Position numbers and translations under genes: made by a program
The notes under the pieces: model-generated
Database searches by the model: none
What the model saw: the letters and a program-made list of their open reading frames with translations, nothing else
Told to the model about the DNA's origin: nothing
Shown: piece after piece, positions 9,434 to 18,655 of the stretch
Numbering within the stretch: the stretch's first letter is position 1
Layout of the letters: each line of letters begins with the position of its first letter
From: Acidobacteriota bacterium
GTDB lineage: Bacteria; Acidobacteriota; Terriglobia; Acidiferrales; UBA7541
Length of the DNA stretch: 54,772 bases
Direction: 5' to 3'
Assembly (NCBI GenBank): GCA_013286165.1
Contig: JABDGF010000009.1
Coordinates: 1-54,772 of the forward strand

Positions 9434-10479
9434 TGCGCTACGGCTACTGGATGCCCGTTTTTGGGGGCTGGCTGCGCAATGTGGAAGACGAGCGCATGTC
9501 CATTGAGTGGGAGTACATTTCGCGTCTCGCGCGTCGCAGCGAAGATTTCGGCTTCGGCCTCACGCTCGTCGCTGAATTGAACCTCAACGACATTAAAGGC
9601 GTCGATGCGCCGTCTCTCGACGCATGGTCCACCGCCGCCGCTCTCGCCTCAGTGACGAAATCGCTCGAACTGATGGTCGCAGTGCGTCCTACATTCCATC
9701 TGCCCGCGCTTCTTGCCAAACAAGCCGCCAATATCGACCACATCAGCAACGGCCGCGTCTCTCTGAATGTGGTTTCGTCCTGGTGGGCGGAAGAAGCGAA
9801 GAAATACGGCGTTCATTTCGACGAACACGACGATCGCTACGCGCGAACGTCGGAATGGCTCGACGTCGTCGATTCAGCATGGAAGAAAGATCACTTCTCG
9901 TATTCCGGGAAATATTATTCGGTAAACGACCTCGTCCTGCAGCCCAAGCCCGTCTCTAAACCGCGCCCCACGATTTACGCCGGTGGCGAATCTGAAACCG
10001 CGAAAAATCTAATCGCCGAAAAATGCGACGCCTACGTGATGCACGGCGATCCGCCAGATCGCATCGCCGAAAAAATCCGCGATATGCGCGACCGCCGCGA
10101 CAAGAAAAATCTGCCGCCCATGAAATTTGGTGTGGCCGGATATTCGATCGTCCGCGAAACGGAAGTGGAAGCGAAGAAGGAGCTAGCGCGGATCACCGAC
10201 GTCCATCAAAACGCCGCCGGCTACAAAAATTACGAGCAGTGGCTCGCAAACACGCAGCTCGAGCGCCGCGTTTCCCTCGAAGACTATTCCGTATCCAATC
10301 GCGGCCTGCGTTCCGGCTTAGTGGGCACGCCGCAACAAGTCGCCGACCAGGTAGGCGAATTCGAAAAAGCCGGTGCCGACCTGCTCCTACTGCAGTTCAG
10401 CCCCCAGCTAGAAGAAATGGAAAGATTCTCCAGCGAAGTAATCAAGCCGCGCACAGCGCACGCTGCGCGCGTGGAATAA
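9433..10479 (+). CDS. Luciferase-like (LLM) FMN-dependent monooxygenase
   Basis: A 348-residue TIM-barrel protein of the bacterial luciferase/SsuD superfamily, expected to use reduced FMN and O2. It opens with FGYW-like sequence (MRYGYWMPVFGGWL). It has the typical AANIDHISNGRVSLNVVSSW segment (about 97-116), then the DRYARTSEWLDVV and YAGGESETAKNL segments of SsuD/SfnG-type sulfonate and sulfone monooxygenases. It starts inside the stop codon of the ATP-grasp gene. No dedicated flavin reductase is adjacent. Whether it acts on a sulfur compound or on the ATP-grasp product is unknown. Confidence 0.9.
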   Translation: MRYGYWMPVFGGWLRNVEDERMSIEWEYISRLARRSEDFGFGLTLVAELNLNDIKGVDAPSLDAWSTAAALASVTKSLELMVAVRPTFHLPALLAKQAANIDHISNGRVSLNVVSSWWAEEAKKYGVHFDEHDDRYARTSEWLDVVDSAWKKDHFSYSGKYYSVNDLVLQPKPVSKPRPTIYAGGESETAKNLIAEKCDAYVMHGDPPDRIAEKIRDMRDRRDKKNLPPMKFGVAGYSIVRETEVEAKKELARITDVHQNAAGYKNYEQWLANTQLERRVSLEDYSVSNRGLRSGLVGTPQQVADQVGEFEKAGADLLLLQFSPQLEEMERFSSEVIKPRTAHAARVE

Positions 10480-10481
10480 CC

Positions 10482-10532
10482 TGCGAATTTGGGAAGTCCC
10501 AAATTCGCACTGAGGAACGCCAGCGGCATTCC
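10482..10532. terminator. Paired hairpins between convergent genes
   Basis: A perfect 13-bp inverted repeat with a 2-nt loop (TGCGAATTTGGGA at 10482-10494, its complement at 10497-10509) is followed by a second, one-mismatch hairpin (GGAACGCC ... GGCATTCC, 10514-10532). The pair begins 3 nt after the monooxygenase stop and lies between two converging genes, so it probably acts as a two-way terminator. There is no long T-run. Confidence 0.55.
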
Positions 10533-10625
10533 GAATGTGCAGGCGCAGGCTGTTTTCTTACGGCCTTAAGCTTTTTCTGACGGCTCAATCGCCGCCGGAC
10601 TACGACCTCAGCTAACGACGGCCCC

Positions 10626-11282
10626 CTATACCTGCCCCGCCAGCGACTCCCGCAACAACTGTCTCGCTCGCGAAAAACGATTCTTCACCGCCGACCGCGA
10701 CACATTCAAAATCCGCGCCGCCTCTTTCGTCTTCCGTTCCTGCAATCCGACCAAGTGCACCACGTCGCGCGAATTCTCACCCAGCAGCCCTATCGCCGCA
10801 CGCAACGCCCGCTGCTTCTCGCTCCGCTCAAAAAGAAAATCCGGATGGTACCCGTCGCCCGCCGGAATCGCATCGATGATGCTCATCCCATCTTCGGGGT
10901 TCGTGTCGGACTGCTTCCGCTTCTCTTCCAGCTTGCGCTTGCGCACCACCATCAGCGCCTCGTTGATCGCGATCCGCGTAAGCCAAGTGGAAAATCGTGC
11001 GTCGCCTTGAAACTGATCGATGTGCGAGTACGCCTTCAGCAGCGCCTGCTGGCAAGCGTCTTCCGCGTCCTCGCGGTTGCGCGTAATTCGAAACGCGCCG
11101 TGATACACCTTGCCCATATGCGGCTGCACCAATTCCGTAAACGCGCCGTGCTCGCCCGCCTGCGCCCGCGGCACCAGCTCCGATGCGTCGTGCAATTCCC
11201 CGCCCTTCGTTCCCGGTTCCGATGTGGTGGCCTTGAACGGCTTGAATGCCGGCTGCGTGTCTTTCAAGTTTGCGGTGCGCAC
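10626..11282 (-). CDS. RNA polymerase ECF-type sigma factor
   Basis: A 218-residue sigma-70 family protein of the extracytoplasmic-function type. Region 2 spans about residues 45-115, with NREDAEDACQQALLKAYSHI and FSTWLTRIAINEALM (core binding and -10 recognition). Region 4 spans about 160-215, with TKEAARILNVSRSAVKNRFS (-35 recognition helix). The start used is GTG and the N-terminal 30 residues are polar and variable, so an internal start is possible. No anti-sigma factor gene is adjacent, so its control is not visible here. The 180 nt between it and the next gene hold nothing recognisable. Confidence 0.9.
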   Translation of the reverse strand: MRTANLKDTQPAFKPFKATTSEPGTKGGELHDASELVPRAQAGEHGAFTELVQPHMGKVYHGAFRITRNREDAEDACQQALLKAYSHIDQFQGDARFSTWLTRIAINEALMVVRKRKLEEKRKQSDTNPEDGMSIIDAIPAGDGYHPDFLFERSEKQRALRAAIGLLGENSRDVVHLVGLQERKTKEAARILNVSRSAVKNRFSRARQLLRESLAGQV

Positions 11283-11464
11283 GTTTCGCTCTCTTCGACG
11301 GCAAATATGAATGCGTCGTGAATAGATAGTGGTGCGATGACGTGGCGAGCGTACTGGAACGAAATCGACGGGCCTATCCGAGTTATCCCGTAAATCGATG
11401 GGGGTATCGCTGTAGGGTCGGAGCGGTAGCGTATTTAGGCCGAGCTTGAAACGAAACGTCTTAC

Positions 11465-12190
11465 TTACTTCTTCGCTGTCTTTTTTCGCGCGGCCGCTGC
11501 CGGTTTTTCAGCGTTGCCTTTGGCTGCGCTCGCGGATTTCAGCTTCGGTGCCTTTGCCGTTTTCGGTTGCTTCGGCGGCTGCGGATCGCCCGTCGCTGCT
11601 TTCTCGACGTCTCCGTTTCCATCGCGCGCGATATCAATAAGCAGCCGCTTGCTCAAAATCGATTGGGGCTCGCTCACCGTGATGTCGTCCGTCGAAACAA
11701 ATTTGTCTTTGTGTTTGATCAGTAGCCACGTCGGCTTCGAACTCCCGCCGAATCCGCGCGTCTTCACCAGCACCCACGATCCCTTCAGCTTTTTCCCGTG
11801 CAGCGTGAATTTGAAGTCGCCCTTCTCGAGCGCCGCCTGTGGATCGTCCTGCTCCGGCGTCCACGTTCCTGTGTCCCACACCATCACCGTGCCGCCGCCG
11901 TACTCGCCCTCCGGAATCACGCCCTCGAAATTCGCATAGTCGATCGGATGATCTTCCACCTGCATCGCCAGGCGCTTCACCGAAGGATCCGTCGATGGCC
12001 CCTTCGGAACCGCCCACGAAAGCAGCGCGCCATTCCACTCCAGCCGGAAATCGTAGTGCAGCGCCGTCGCGCGATGTTTCTGAATCACGTAAATTCGCTC
12101 GGTTGCGTCCGCGCGCTTCGCCGCCGCTTTTCCAGACGGCTCCGGCGTCACTTTGAAATTTCGCTTTTCGTTGTACGTCTTCAGTGTCAT
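11465..12190 (-). CDS. Stand-alone LigD-type 3'-phosphoesterase domain protein
   Basis: A 241-residue protein equal to the phosphoesterase (PE) module that in LigD trims 3' ends before end joining. His39, His45, Asp47, Arg49, His81 and Tyr85 match, at a constant offset of three, the active-site residues described for Pseudomonas LigD PE (as I recall them). Motifs LHYDFRLE and EDHPIDYANFEGVIPEGEYG are intact. After about residue 160 the chain becomes Lys/Ala/Pro-rich, probably a nucleic-acid-binding tail. The ATG at 12190 has AGGTGAG at good spacing; an upstream in-frame start is less likely. No ligase, polymerase or Ku gene is in the window. Confidence 0.88.
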   Translation of the reverse strand: MTLKTYNEKRNFKVTPEPSGKAAAKRADATERIYVIQKHRATALHYDFRLEWNGALLSWAVPKGPSTDPSVKRLAMQVEDHPIDYANFEGVIPEGEYGGGTVMVWDTGTWTPEQDDPQAALEKGDFKFTLHGKKLKGSWVLVKTRGFGGSSKPTWLLIKHKDKFVSTDDITVSEPQSILSKRLLIDIARDGNGDVEKAATGDPQPPKQPKTAKAPKLKSASAAKGNAEKPAAAARKKTAKK

Positions 12191-12578
12191 CGCAATCTCA
12201 CCTGTAAACGCCAATTCGGTCTGTGGGCCGAGTCTATCTCATCATCTATTAAGGATGCGAGCCGCACCGTTTCGGCCCTGCCCTCTGAATCTTTTTGGAA
12301 CCGAATGCGCTCGCCCGCTGAACTATTTCCGTGAACGGAACAGCAACGATACGGCGCTGTGGGACGTGCGATATTCGCCTCGCCGCAGCGCCCGATGGTC
12401 GGGTCCGCTCCGCAAATAATGCGATAATTCGCATCTGGGGTTGCGAAGCGGACCGGGACCGCCAAACTCCGCGCCACCCGCTCAAGCGCACTCCCGGGCG
12501 AGAGGTTCGCTTCGAGCCGTTTCCAAGGCCAGGCAACCCGCTGCCCTAGTTTCGCTTCCTTTTCGAAGAGATCGCCGA
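12191..12578. promoter_or_regulatory. Divergent intergenic region
   Basis: About 388 nt between the divergent phosphoesterase and receptor genes. It must carry promoters for both. I saw no convincing operator, riboswitch or small gene; open frames here are short and lack ribosome-binding sites. Confidence 0.4.
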
Positions 12579-15500
12579 ATGCATCTGCCGCTCCGCCGAA
12601 AACAGTCTTGGCAAACGTGTCGAGTGTCGCTGCTACTCGCCACAATTTGCCTTCTCGCGTTCGGCGTCGTCCCAAATTCCGCAGAAGCGCAAGACGCAAC
12701 CAGCGCGACCGCCCCATCTCCGGCCGCCACGACGCAACAGCCAACGCAGCAACAGTCCGCGGCGCAAGAGTCGCCGGCTCCGGCAAACTCAGCGTCTGTA
12801 ACCGGCGTCGTAAAAACTTCCGAAGGCACTCCCGTCCCAGGCGCCACCGTTAAACTCTCAGACTCCGCCTCCGGCAAATCCTGGCAAAGTTGGACCGACG
12901 AATCCGGCACATTCCTTTTCCCGCAAATCCCCTACGGTCTCTACAAAATCGAAACCAGCCAGATCGGTTTCTCGCCGTCGTCGATTGAAATGAAAGTTCC
13001 CGTCGTACCCGCCGCGCCGATTCCCCTCGAACTTCGCGTCGCCACTCTCGCCGAACTCGCACCGAAACCAGAAAACGCCGCGCCCGGCAATCATCCGCAT
13101 CACAACGACGGCAACGCGCAAGCGAACAACGCGAATCCCGACGCCAGCCAATCCGCGGCAACTCAGAACGGCAACGCGGCAGGCGGCGCGAGTGGCGGCG
13201 GGCGGCGCGGACAAAATGGTCAAGGCGGCGCACCCGTTCCCGCCGGTGTCGCGAACGCAGTTAACGCCGGCATCGCGAGTGCCGGCTTCCAGCAAACGGA
13301 TCTCACCGGCGAAGGCGTCGCCGGCCTCCAAAACGAAACCGTCACCGGCGGCGCCGCGGGCGAGTCCGCGCAGGCGAGTCTTGTGGTGAATGGAAATGGC
13401 GGCGGCGCCAGCTCCGACTCGTTCCTCATGCAAGGGACTGTTGGCCAGGGATTGATGGCCATGAACGGAGGCCCCGGCGGCTTCGGTCCCGGTGAACTCG
13501 TTCCCAATGCGCCGGGGCAAGGTGGTCGCGGACAAGGCGGCTTCGGTGGTCCGGGCGGCGGTGGTCCCGGTGGACAAGGCGGGATGTTCGGTGGAGGTCC
13601 AGGCGGAGGCGGCTTCGGCGGCCCCGGTGGCGGCGGACCGGGCGGCGGTGGCGCGGGAATGTTTGGCGGCCGCGGTCGTCTTAATAGACAAGCCGTCAAT
13701 CGTATGCGTTTCAGCTTCTATGATCGCTACGACACATCCGCGTGGGACGCGCGTCCCTACTCCGTGAACGGCACGCAAGTCTCGAAGCCGAATTTTTGGG
13801 ACGAGCGCTTCGGCGGCAACATCGGCGGCCCGCTGAAAATTCCGCACATCTACAACGGCTCCGACAAAACTTATTTCTTCCTCAACTATCAGCACGAAAC
13901 TTCGTCCAGTGCGATCGACAATTACTCCACAGTCCCCACCGACGCCGAACGCAGCGGCGATTTCTGCGGCATCGGCGTCACAATCTACAATCCGTTTTCG
14001 AACTTCAGCGGCCCGCGCACGCCGCTCGGCAACGGCTGCCAGATTCCCACGATCAATTCCGCCGCAGCCGGGCTGCTTGCTTTCTACCCCGAACCCAATC
14101 AGCCCGGCACCGTGCAGAACTACCTGCTGCAAACCACCGTGCCCGTGAACAACGACATCGTGAATCTGCACATCATCCACACCATCAATTCGAAGTTCAG
14201 CCTCACCGGCGGCTACAACGTCAGCTGGCAGCGCCAACAGACTTTCGGCAATTTTCAAGATACCGCCGGCTCCAGCAACTCGCTCAGCCAGTCCGCGAAT
14301 CTCGGCCTCACTCACAATTGGTCGCCATACTTGGTGGAAAACACGCAGTTCACCTGGAGCCGCGCGCGCACTCAAATTCTGAGCGACAACTCGTATAACA
14401 ATAACGTCGCCGGCGATCTTGGCATCAACGGCGTCTCCACCGACCCGATCGACTTCGGCATTCCCGCCGTCAGCTTCACAAGTTTTTCGTCACTCAACGA
14501 TCCGATTCCATCGCTCGTCCGCAATCAAACGATTCGCGTTTCGGACAGCCTGAAGTGGATCCACGGCAAGCACACCATGACGTTTGGCGCTGAGCTTCGC
14601 CGCATCGACCTTAATAACGTATCGAGCCCGCAGCCGCGCGGCCAGTTCACTTTCACCGGCGTGCTCACCTCGCAGCTCGACGCAAACGGCCAGCCCATCG
14701 CCAACTCCGCCGCCACCGAGCCGTATTACGAATTCGCCGATTTTCTCCTCGGCCTTCCGTACACCACCTCCGTCCAGTACGGCCCGAATATTTATCTGCG
14801 CAGCTGGGATGCGATCGCCTACGCGCAAGACGATTTCCGCGTGAACAAGCATTTCACTTTTCTCTACGGCGTCCGTTACGAAGCCGCCACGCCCGCCGTC
14901 GATAAGTACGATCGCATCGCGAATCTCGACCTCAATGCAGCCGCGACCGCGGTCTCCGTCGTCACTCCCGGCGCTACGGGCCCATTCAGTGGCGCGTATC
15001 CGCGCGCTTTGATCCATGGCAACTACGGCAACTGGGCGCCGCGCATCGGCTTTGCGTGGCAGCCGCAATTTGTGAAACCAAAAACTGTCGTCCGCGGCGG
15101 CTACTCCATCTTCTACAACGAAGCGATCTACAATTCGCTCGCGCAGCAATATCTTTCCTACGAGCCGCCATTTTCTACCTTCGCCAACCTCTACACCACA
15201 GGCTCGCAAGTCCTCACTCTCCAGAACGGTTTCCCCACCACCGGCTCGAGCACCATCACCAATAAAGGCGGTGTGGATCCTTTCTACAAAAACGGTAACG
15301 CGCAGATCTGGACGCTCGGCACCGAAACTTCTTTCAGCCAGAATTGGATTCTCGATCTCACCTACACCGGCACGAAGGGCACCGATCTCGACCTTCTCCG
15401 CGCGCCCAATCGCGCGCCGCTCGGCACCAGTCCGCTCGATACGCAGGCCGCGCTGCAAATCCCTTACGCCAACAGCTTTTATTTCGATCAGTCCGGCGCG

Positions 15501-16232
15501 AACTCGATCTACAACGGCCTGCAAGTCCGCCTGGTCCACCGCTTCACGAAGGGCCTTCAGATTCAGGCGTTCTACACGTGGTCGAAATCGCTCGATAACG
15601 CCAGCACCATCGGCGGCACATCCGCGATTGTCGTGCAGCAGGACGGCAACTACGCGGCGGAGCGAGGTCTGTCCTCCTTCGACGTTCGCGACCAAGTTCG
15701 CTTCTCGTCGCTCTACGAGCTGCCTTTCGGCGAGCATCACCGCTACGGCAATCACGGTTGGACAGCGAGGGTTTTCAGCAACTGGCGCTGGCAAAACGTT
15801 GTCACCTGGCAGACCGGCAATCCTCTCACTGCGTATCTTGGGGGCACGTCGGCCAACAACGGCACCGGCGCCGCATTCAGCTTGCGCGCGGATCAAATCG
15901 CGAATCCGAACGTTGGAATTTGCGGCGGCGGCCCGTTGAATTTTTTCAATACCAACGCGTTTGCGACACCGGCCGCGACTTCGTACGGCGACGAACATCG
16001 CGGCGCGATCGAAGGGCCGTGCAAGTTCAATTGGAACTCGTCGCTCGGCAAGACTTACCGATTCGGGCCCGGTGAGCGCCATCATCTCGACGTCCGGTGG
16101 GAAGTGCAGAATCTTTCGAACACGCCGAGCTTCTCGGGCGTTTCCACTTTGCTTGGATCGTCGTCGTTTGGCCGTGTCACCAGCGCCGGATCGATGCGTA
16201 CGATGGACATCACGATGAGGTACAACTGGTGA
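12579..16232 (+). CDS. TonB-dependent receptor, Oar-like, with Gly-rich insert
   Basis: A 1217-residue outer-membrane receptor. A signal peptide ends near residue 38 (ICLLAFGVVPNSAEAQ). A Gln/Ala-rich linker and a carboxypeptidase-regulatory-like domain follow (about 60-150, SVTGVVKTSEGTPVPGATVKL). Then comes a degenerate plug region with an unusual Gly/Pro-rich stretch at residues ~295-368. The plug/barrel junction (FGGNIGGPLKIPHIYNGSD) precedes a long beta-barrel ending in an aromatic residue (MDITMRYNW). The start at 12579 is chosen because it begins the signal peptide; the frame is open further upstream. Its stop overlaps the next gene (GTGA). The substrate is unknown; the family imports or handles large ligands. 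Confidence 0.9.
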   Translation: MHLPLRRKQSWQTCRVSLLLATICLLAFGVVPNSAEAQDATSATAPSPAATTQQPTQQQSAAQESPAPANSASVTGVVKTSEGTPVPGATVKLSDSASGKSWQSWTDESGTFLFPQIPYGLYKIETSQIGFSPSSIEMKVPVVPAAPIPLELRVATLAELAPKPENAAPGNHPHHNDGNAQANNANPDASQSAATQNGNAAGGASGGGRRGQNGQGGAPVPAGVANAVNAGIASAGFQQTDLTGEGVAGLQNETVTGGAAGESAQASLVVNGNGGGASSDSFLMQGTVGQGLMAMNGGPGGFGPGELVPNAPGQGGRGQGGFGGPGGGGPGGQGGMFGGGPGGGGFGGPGGGGPGGGGAGMFGGRGRLNRQAVNRMRFSFYDRYDTSAWDARPYSVNGTQVSKPNFWDERFGGNIGGPLKIPHIYNGSDKTYFFLNYQHETSSSAIDNYSTVPTDAERSGDFCGIGVTIYNPFSNFSGPRTPLGNGCQIPTINSAAAGLLAFYPEPNQPGTVQNYLLQTTVPVNNDIVNLHIIHTINSKFSLTGGYNVSWQRQQTFGNFQDTAGSSNSLSQSANLGLTHNWSPYLVENTQFTWSRARTQILSDNSYNNNVAGDLGINGVSTDPIDFGIPAVSFTSFSSLNDPIPSLVRNQTIRVSDSLKWIHGKHTMTFGAELRRIDLNNVSSPQPRGQFTFTGVLTSQLDANGQPIANSAATEPYYEFADFLLGLPYTTSVQYGPNIYLRSWDAIAYAQDDFRVNKHFTFLYGVRYEAATPAVDKYDRIANLDLNAAATAVSVVTPGATGPFSGAYPRALIHGNYGNWAPRIGFAWQPQFVKPKTVVRGGYSIFYNEAIYNSLAQQYLSYEPPFSTFANLYTTGSQVLTLQNGFPTTGSSTITNKGGVDPFYKNGNAQIWTLGTETSFSQNWILDLTYTGTKGTDLDLLRAPNRAPLGTSPLDTQAALQIPYANSFYFDQSGANSIYNGLQVRLVHRFTKGLQIQAFYTWSKSLDNASTIGGTSAIVVQQDGNYAAERGLSSFDVRDQVRFSSLYELPFGEHHRYGNHGWTARVFSNWRWQNVVTWQTGNPLTAYLGGTSANNGTGAAFSLRADQIANPNVGICGGGPLNFFNTNAFATPAATSYGDEHRGAIEGPCKFNWNSSLGKTYRFGPGERHHLDVRWEVQNLSNTPSFSGVSTLLGSSSFGRVTSAGSMRTMDITMRYNW
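13461..13680 (+). repeat. Low-complexity Gly/Pro-rich coding tract
   Basis: About 220 nt of GGC/GGT/GGA codons encoding imperfect GGPGG, GQGG and GGGP units with occasional Phe and Met, inside the receptor gene. The repeat could expand or contract by slippage. It lies where other members of this receptor family have an ordinary plug domain. Confidence 0.8.
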
Positions 16233-18655
16233 CGCTCACGCCGATCGCCACGCTCACTCGCCAACTTCTCGCGCTGGCACTCGCCGTGGCGCTTTTCGAC
16301 GCGCCGCTCTTTGCTGGACAACCTGTCCAGCAGGCAGCGCAGCAATCTAGCCAGCAGCAAGCCCCGCCACCTCAACAACAGGCGCCGTCGCAGCCCATCG
16401 CCGTCCCCGCGCCAGCACAGGCGCCGTCCCAGCAATCGAAGCAGCCCGTCGCGCCCGCCTTGCGATCTTCGTCTGACTTCGTTCGCATCGACGTGGAAGT
16501 CACCGACAAATCCGGCAAGCCCATCAAAGGCCTCGCCGCCGATAAATTCACGGTGTGGGACGACGGCAAGCCGCAGAAAATTTCCAGCTTTTCTTACTTC
16601 GATATCGAGAGCATCGAAACCGCCGCGCCCGATGCGAACGCGAAACCCATCGTCGTCTCCGTCGATAACGAAGGGCAGGACACGCCGAGCGCCGCAAAAG
16701 CCACCGAAGCGCTGCAGAATCGCCGGCTCATCGTTCTCTTTTTCGATCTCACCTCGATGCAGACCGACGATCTGGTTCGCGCGCACGACGCCGCGGACAA
16801 ATTTGTGGATACGCAGATGAAGCCGGCGGACGTGGTCTCCGTAGTAATTTTTTCGACGCGGCTGATGGTTCTCGCGAATTTTACGAACGACAAAACGATC
16901 TTGAAGAAGGCCGTCGCGATGCTCACGCCCACCGGTGAGGAAGCTCTCGCGAGCGGAAGTTACGCTGCGGCGCAGAATGGCGAGTACGACGTGCAGCAGT
17001 ACACCGGCGACGCTTACACCGCGGACGAGACTGAATTCAATGTATTCAACACGGACCAGAAACTCGCGGCGGTCGAAGGGCTCGTGAACGTTCTGGGCGG
17101 AATCACGGGCCGGAAAGCGCTCGTTGAATTCAGCGGCGGCATCACGCAGACGGGTGAAGAAAATCGCGCCGAACTGCGCGCCGCGACGGACGCCGCGAAT
17201 CGCGCGGACGTTTCGATCTACTCGATCGATTCGCGCGGATTGATGGCTGCGCCTCCGGGCGGCGACGCTTCGACGAACGCTGCGACCGGCACGTCGATGT
17301 TCACCGGCGCGTCTGTATTCCATCAAACCGACCAGCGCGAGGATTCGCGCGACACGCTTGCGACGCTTTCCACCGATACGGGCGGCAAAGCTTTCTTCGA
17401 TCTCGGCGACCTGAGCGAAGCGCTGCCGAAAATCCAGCAGGACAACACCGGCTACTACCTGCTCGGCTACAGCCTGGGCCAGAACGTGAAGCGCGACGGA
17501 AGCTGGCGCCAGATTCGCGTGAAGGTCGATTCGCCCGGCGCGAAAATCCGTTTCCGCGACGGCTACTATGCGCCGCGCGATTTCCAGCATCTGCAGAAAG
17601 AAGATCGCGATCAGCAGCTCGCCGACGCGGTGAACTCCGACAATCCTGTGGTCGATCTTCCCGTCGCTGTTGAGACGGCGCTCTTCCGCATCGCGAACGA
17701 TCAGACGTACGTGCCGATCGCCGCGAAGATCTCTTCGACTGCGCTGGATTGGGCGGCGAAGCACGGCAAGCGTCAGGCGGAGTTTGATTTCGCGGTGGAT
17801 GTGCGTGAAGCCGGCAGCGGGCGCATCATCGCGCAGCTCCGCGATACGACCAATATCACGCTTGATCCCGCGAAGTACGACGAGGTGAGCAAGAAGAACC
17901 TGCTCTACCAGGGCGGCGTGGTGCTTTCGCCGGGACGCTACAAAATGAAATTTGTGGCGCGCGAAAATGAGTCCGGAAAAATCGGGACGTTTGAAGAAGA
18001 TTTGATCGTGCCGGCGGCGGCTGCGGGAAAGATGATGCTTTCGAGCGTGCTGCTCTCGAGCCAGCTCGTGAACGTGCAGAAGACGGCTGAGGTGCAGGTG
18101 AAGGGCCAGGGCACGCGCGCGAAACTGGTTGCGTCGCCGCTGGAGATGAATGGGCAAGCGATTGTGCCCAGCGTGACGCGGTTCTTTACGCCGGGGCAGA
18201 CGCTGTACGTTTTCTTCCAGACTTACGCGCCGCCGCATGATGCCGGCAAGGGCGGCGACGCGAAAGCCGGTGATGCTGCGCCGATCGATTTGAATTCGAT
18301 TCGCGCGGGGCTGATTTTTTTTCGCAATGGGCTGCAGGTGAATTCCACGCCGCTGCTGGCGCCGACGGGCGTGGATGAGGCGACGCGTACGGCCTCGTTC
18401 CGGATCAGCTTGCCGCTCGCGAAGCTGCTGACGGGGCGGTACACAGTTCAGGCTGTGGCGATTGCGCCGGGGACGCAGCATTCGGCGTTTGGGCGGGCTT
18501 ACCTTGCGCTGCAAACTCCTCCGGCCGGAGCGGCTCCCGCCGCCAGTTCGCCCGACTCTGGCGCTCCGGCGATTAAGGCGGCGCCGTCGCAAATGCCTCC
18601 GCCGCCTGGTGGAGACGGCCCGCCGCCGGATGGCCCGCCTCCTGGGCAGCGGTAG
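16229..18655 (+). CDS. VWFA-related Acidobacterial domain protein
   Basis: An 808-residue secreted protein. It has a signal peptide (LLALALAVALFDAPLFAG), a Gln/Pro-rich linker (about 35-85), then the DFVRIDVEVTDKSGKPIKGL module typical of this Acidobacterial family. A von Willebrand A domain follows from about residue 168. Its metal site is degenerate: the strand IVLFFDLTSM carries Asp173 but lacks the second serine of DxSxS. A beta-rich C-terminal half ends in a Pro/Gly tail. Translation starts at GTG inside the stop codon of the receptor (4-nt overlap), so the two are coupled and presumably work together at the cell envelope. Plus-strand base skew reverses within this gene. Confidence 0.88.
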   Translation: MTLTPIATLTRQLLALALAVALFDAPLFAGQPVQQAAQQSSQQQAPPPQQQAPSQPIAVPAPAQAPSQQSKQPVAPALRSSSDFVRIDVEVTDKSGKPIKGLAADKFTVWDDGKPQKISSFSYFDIESIETAAPDANAKPIVVSVDNEGQDTPSAAKATEALQNRRLIVLFFDLTSMQTDDLVRAHDAADKFVDTQMKPADVVSVVIFSTRLMVLANFTNDKTILKKAVAMLTPTGEEALASGSYAAAQNGEYDVQQYTGDAYTADETEFNVFNTDQKLAAVEGLVNVLGGITGRKALVEFSGGITQTGEENRAELRAATDAANRADVSIYSIDSRGLMAAPPGGDASTNAATGTSMFTGASVFHQTDQREDSRDTLATLSTDTGGKAFFDLGDLSEALPKIQQDNTGYYLLGYSLGQNVKRDGSWRQIRVKVDSPGAKIRFRDGYYAPRDFQHLQKEDRDQQLADAVNSDNPVVDLPVAVETALFRIANDQTYVPIAAKISSTALDWAAKHGKRQAEFDFAVDVREAGSGRIIAQLRDTTNITLDPAKYDEVSKKNLLYQGGVVLSPGRYKMKFVARENESGKIGTFEEDLIVPAAAAGKMMLSSVLLSSQLVNVQKTAEVQVKGQGTRAKLVASPLEMNGQAIVPSVTRFFTPGQTLYVFFQTYAPPHDAGKGGDAKAGDAAPIDLNSIRAGLIFFRNGLQVNSTPLLAPTGVDEATRTASFRISLPLAKLLTGRYTVQAVAIAPGTQHSAFGRAYLALQTPPAGAAPAASSPDSGAPAIKAAPSQMPPPPGGDGPPPDGPPPGQR

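Noticed and set aside
12858-14375. Long open frame (about 500 codons) antisense to the first receptor
   Set aside because: It lacks a signal or recognisable domain and is explained by the GC-rich, third-position-biased codons of the real gene on the other strand.
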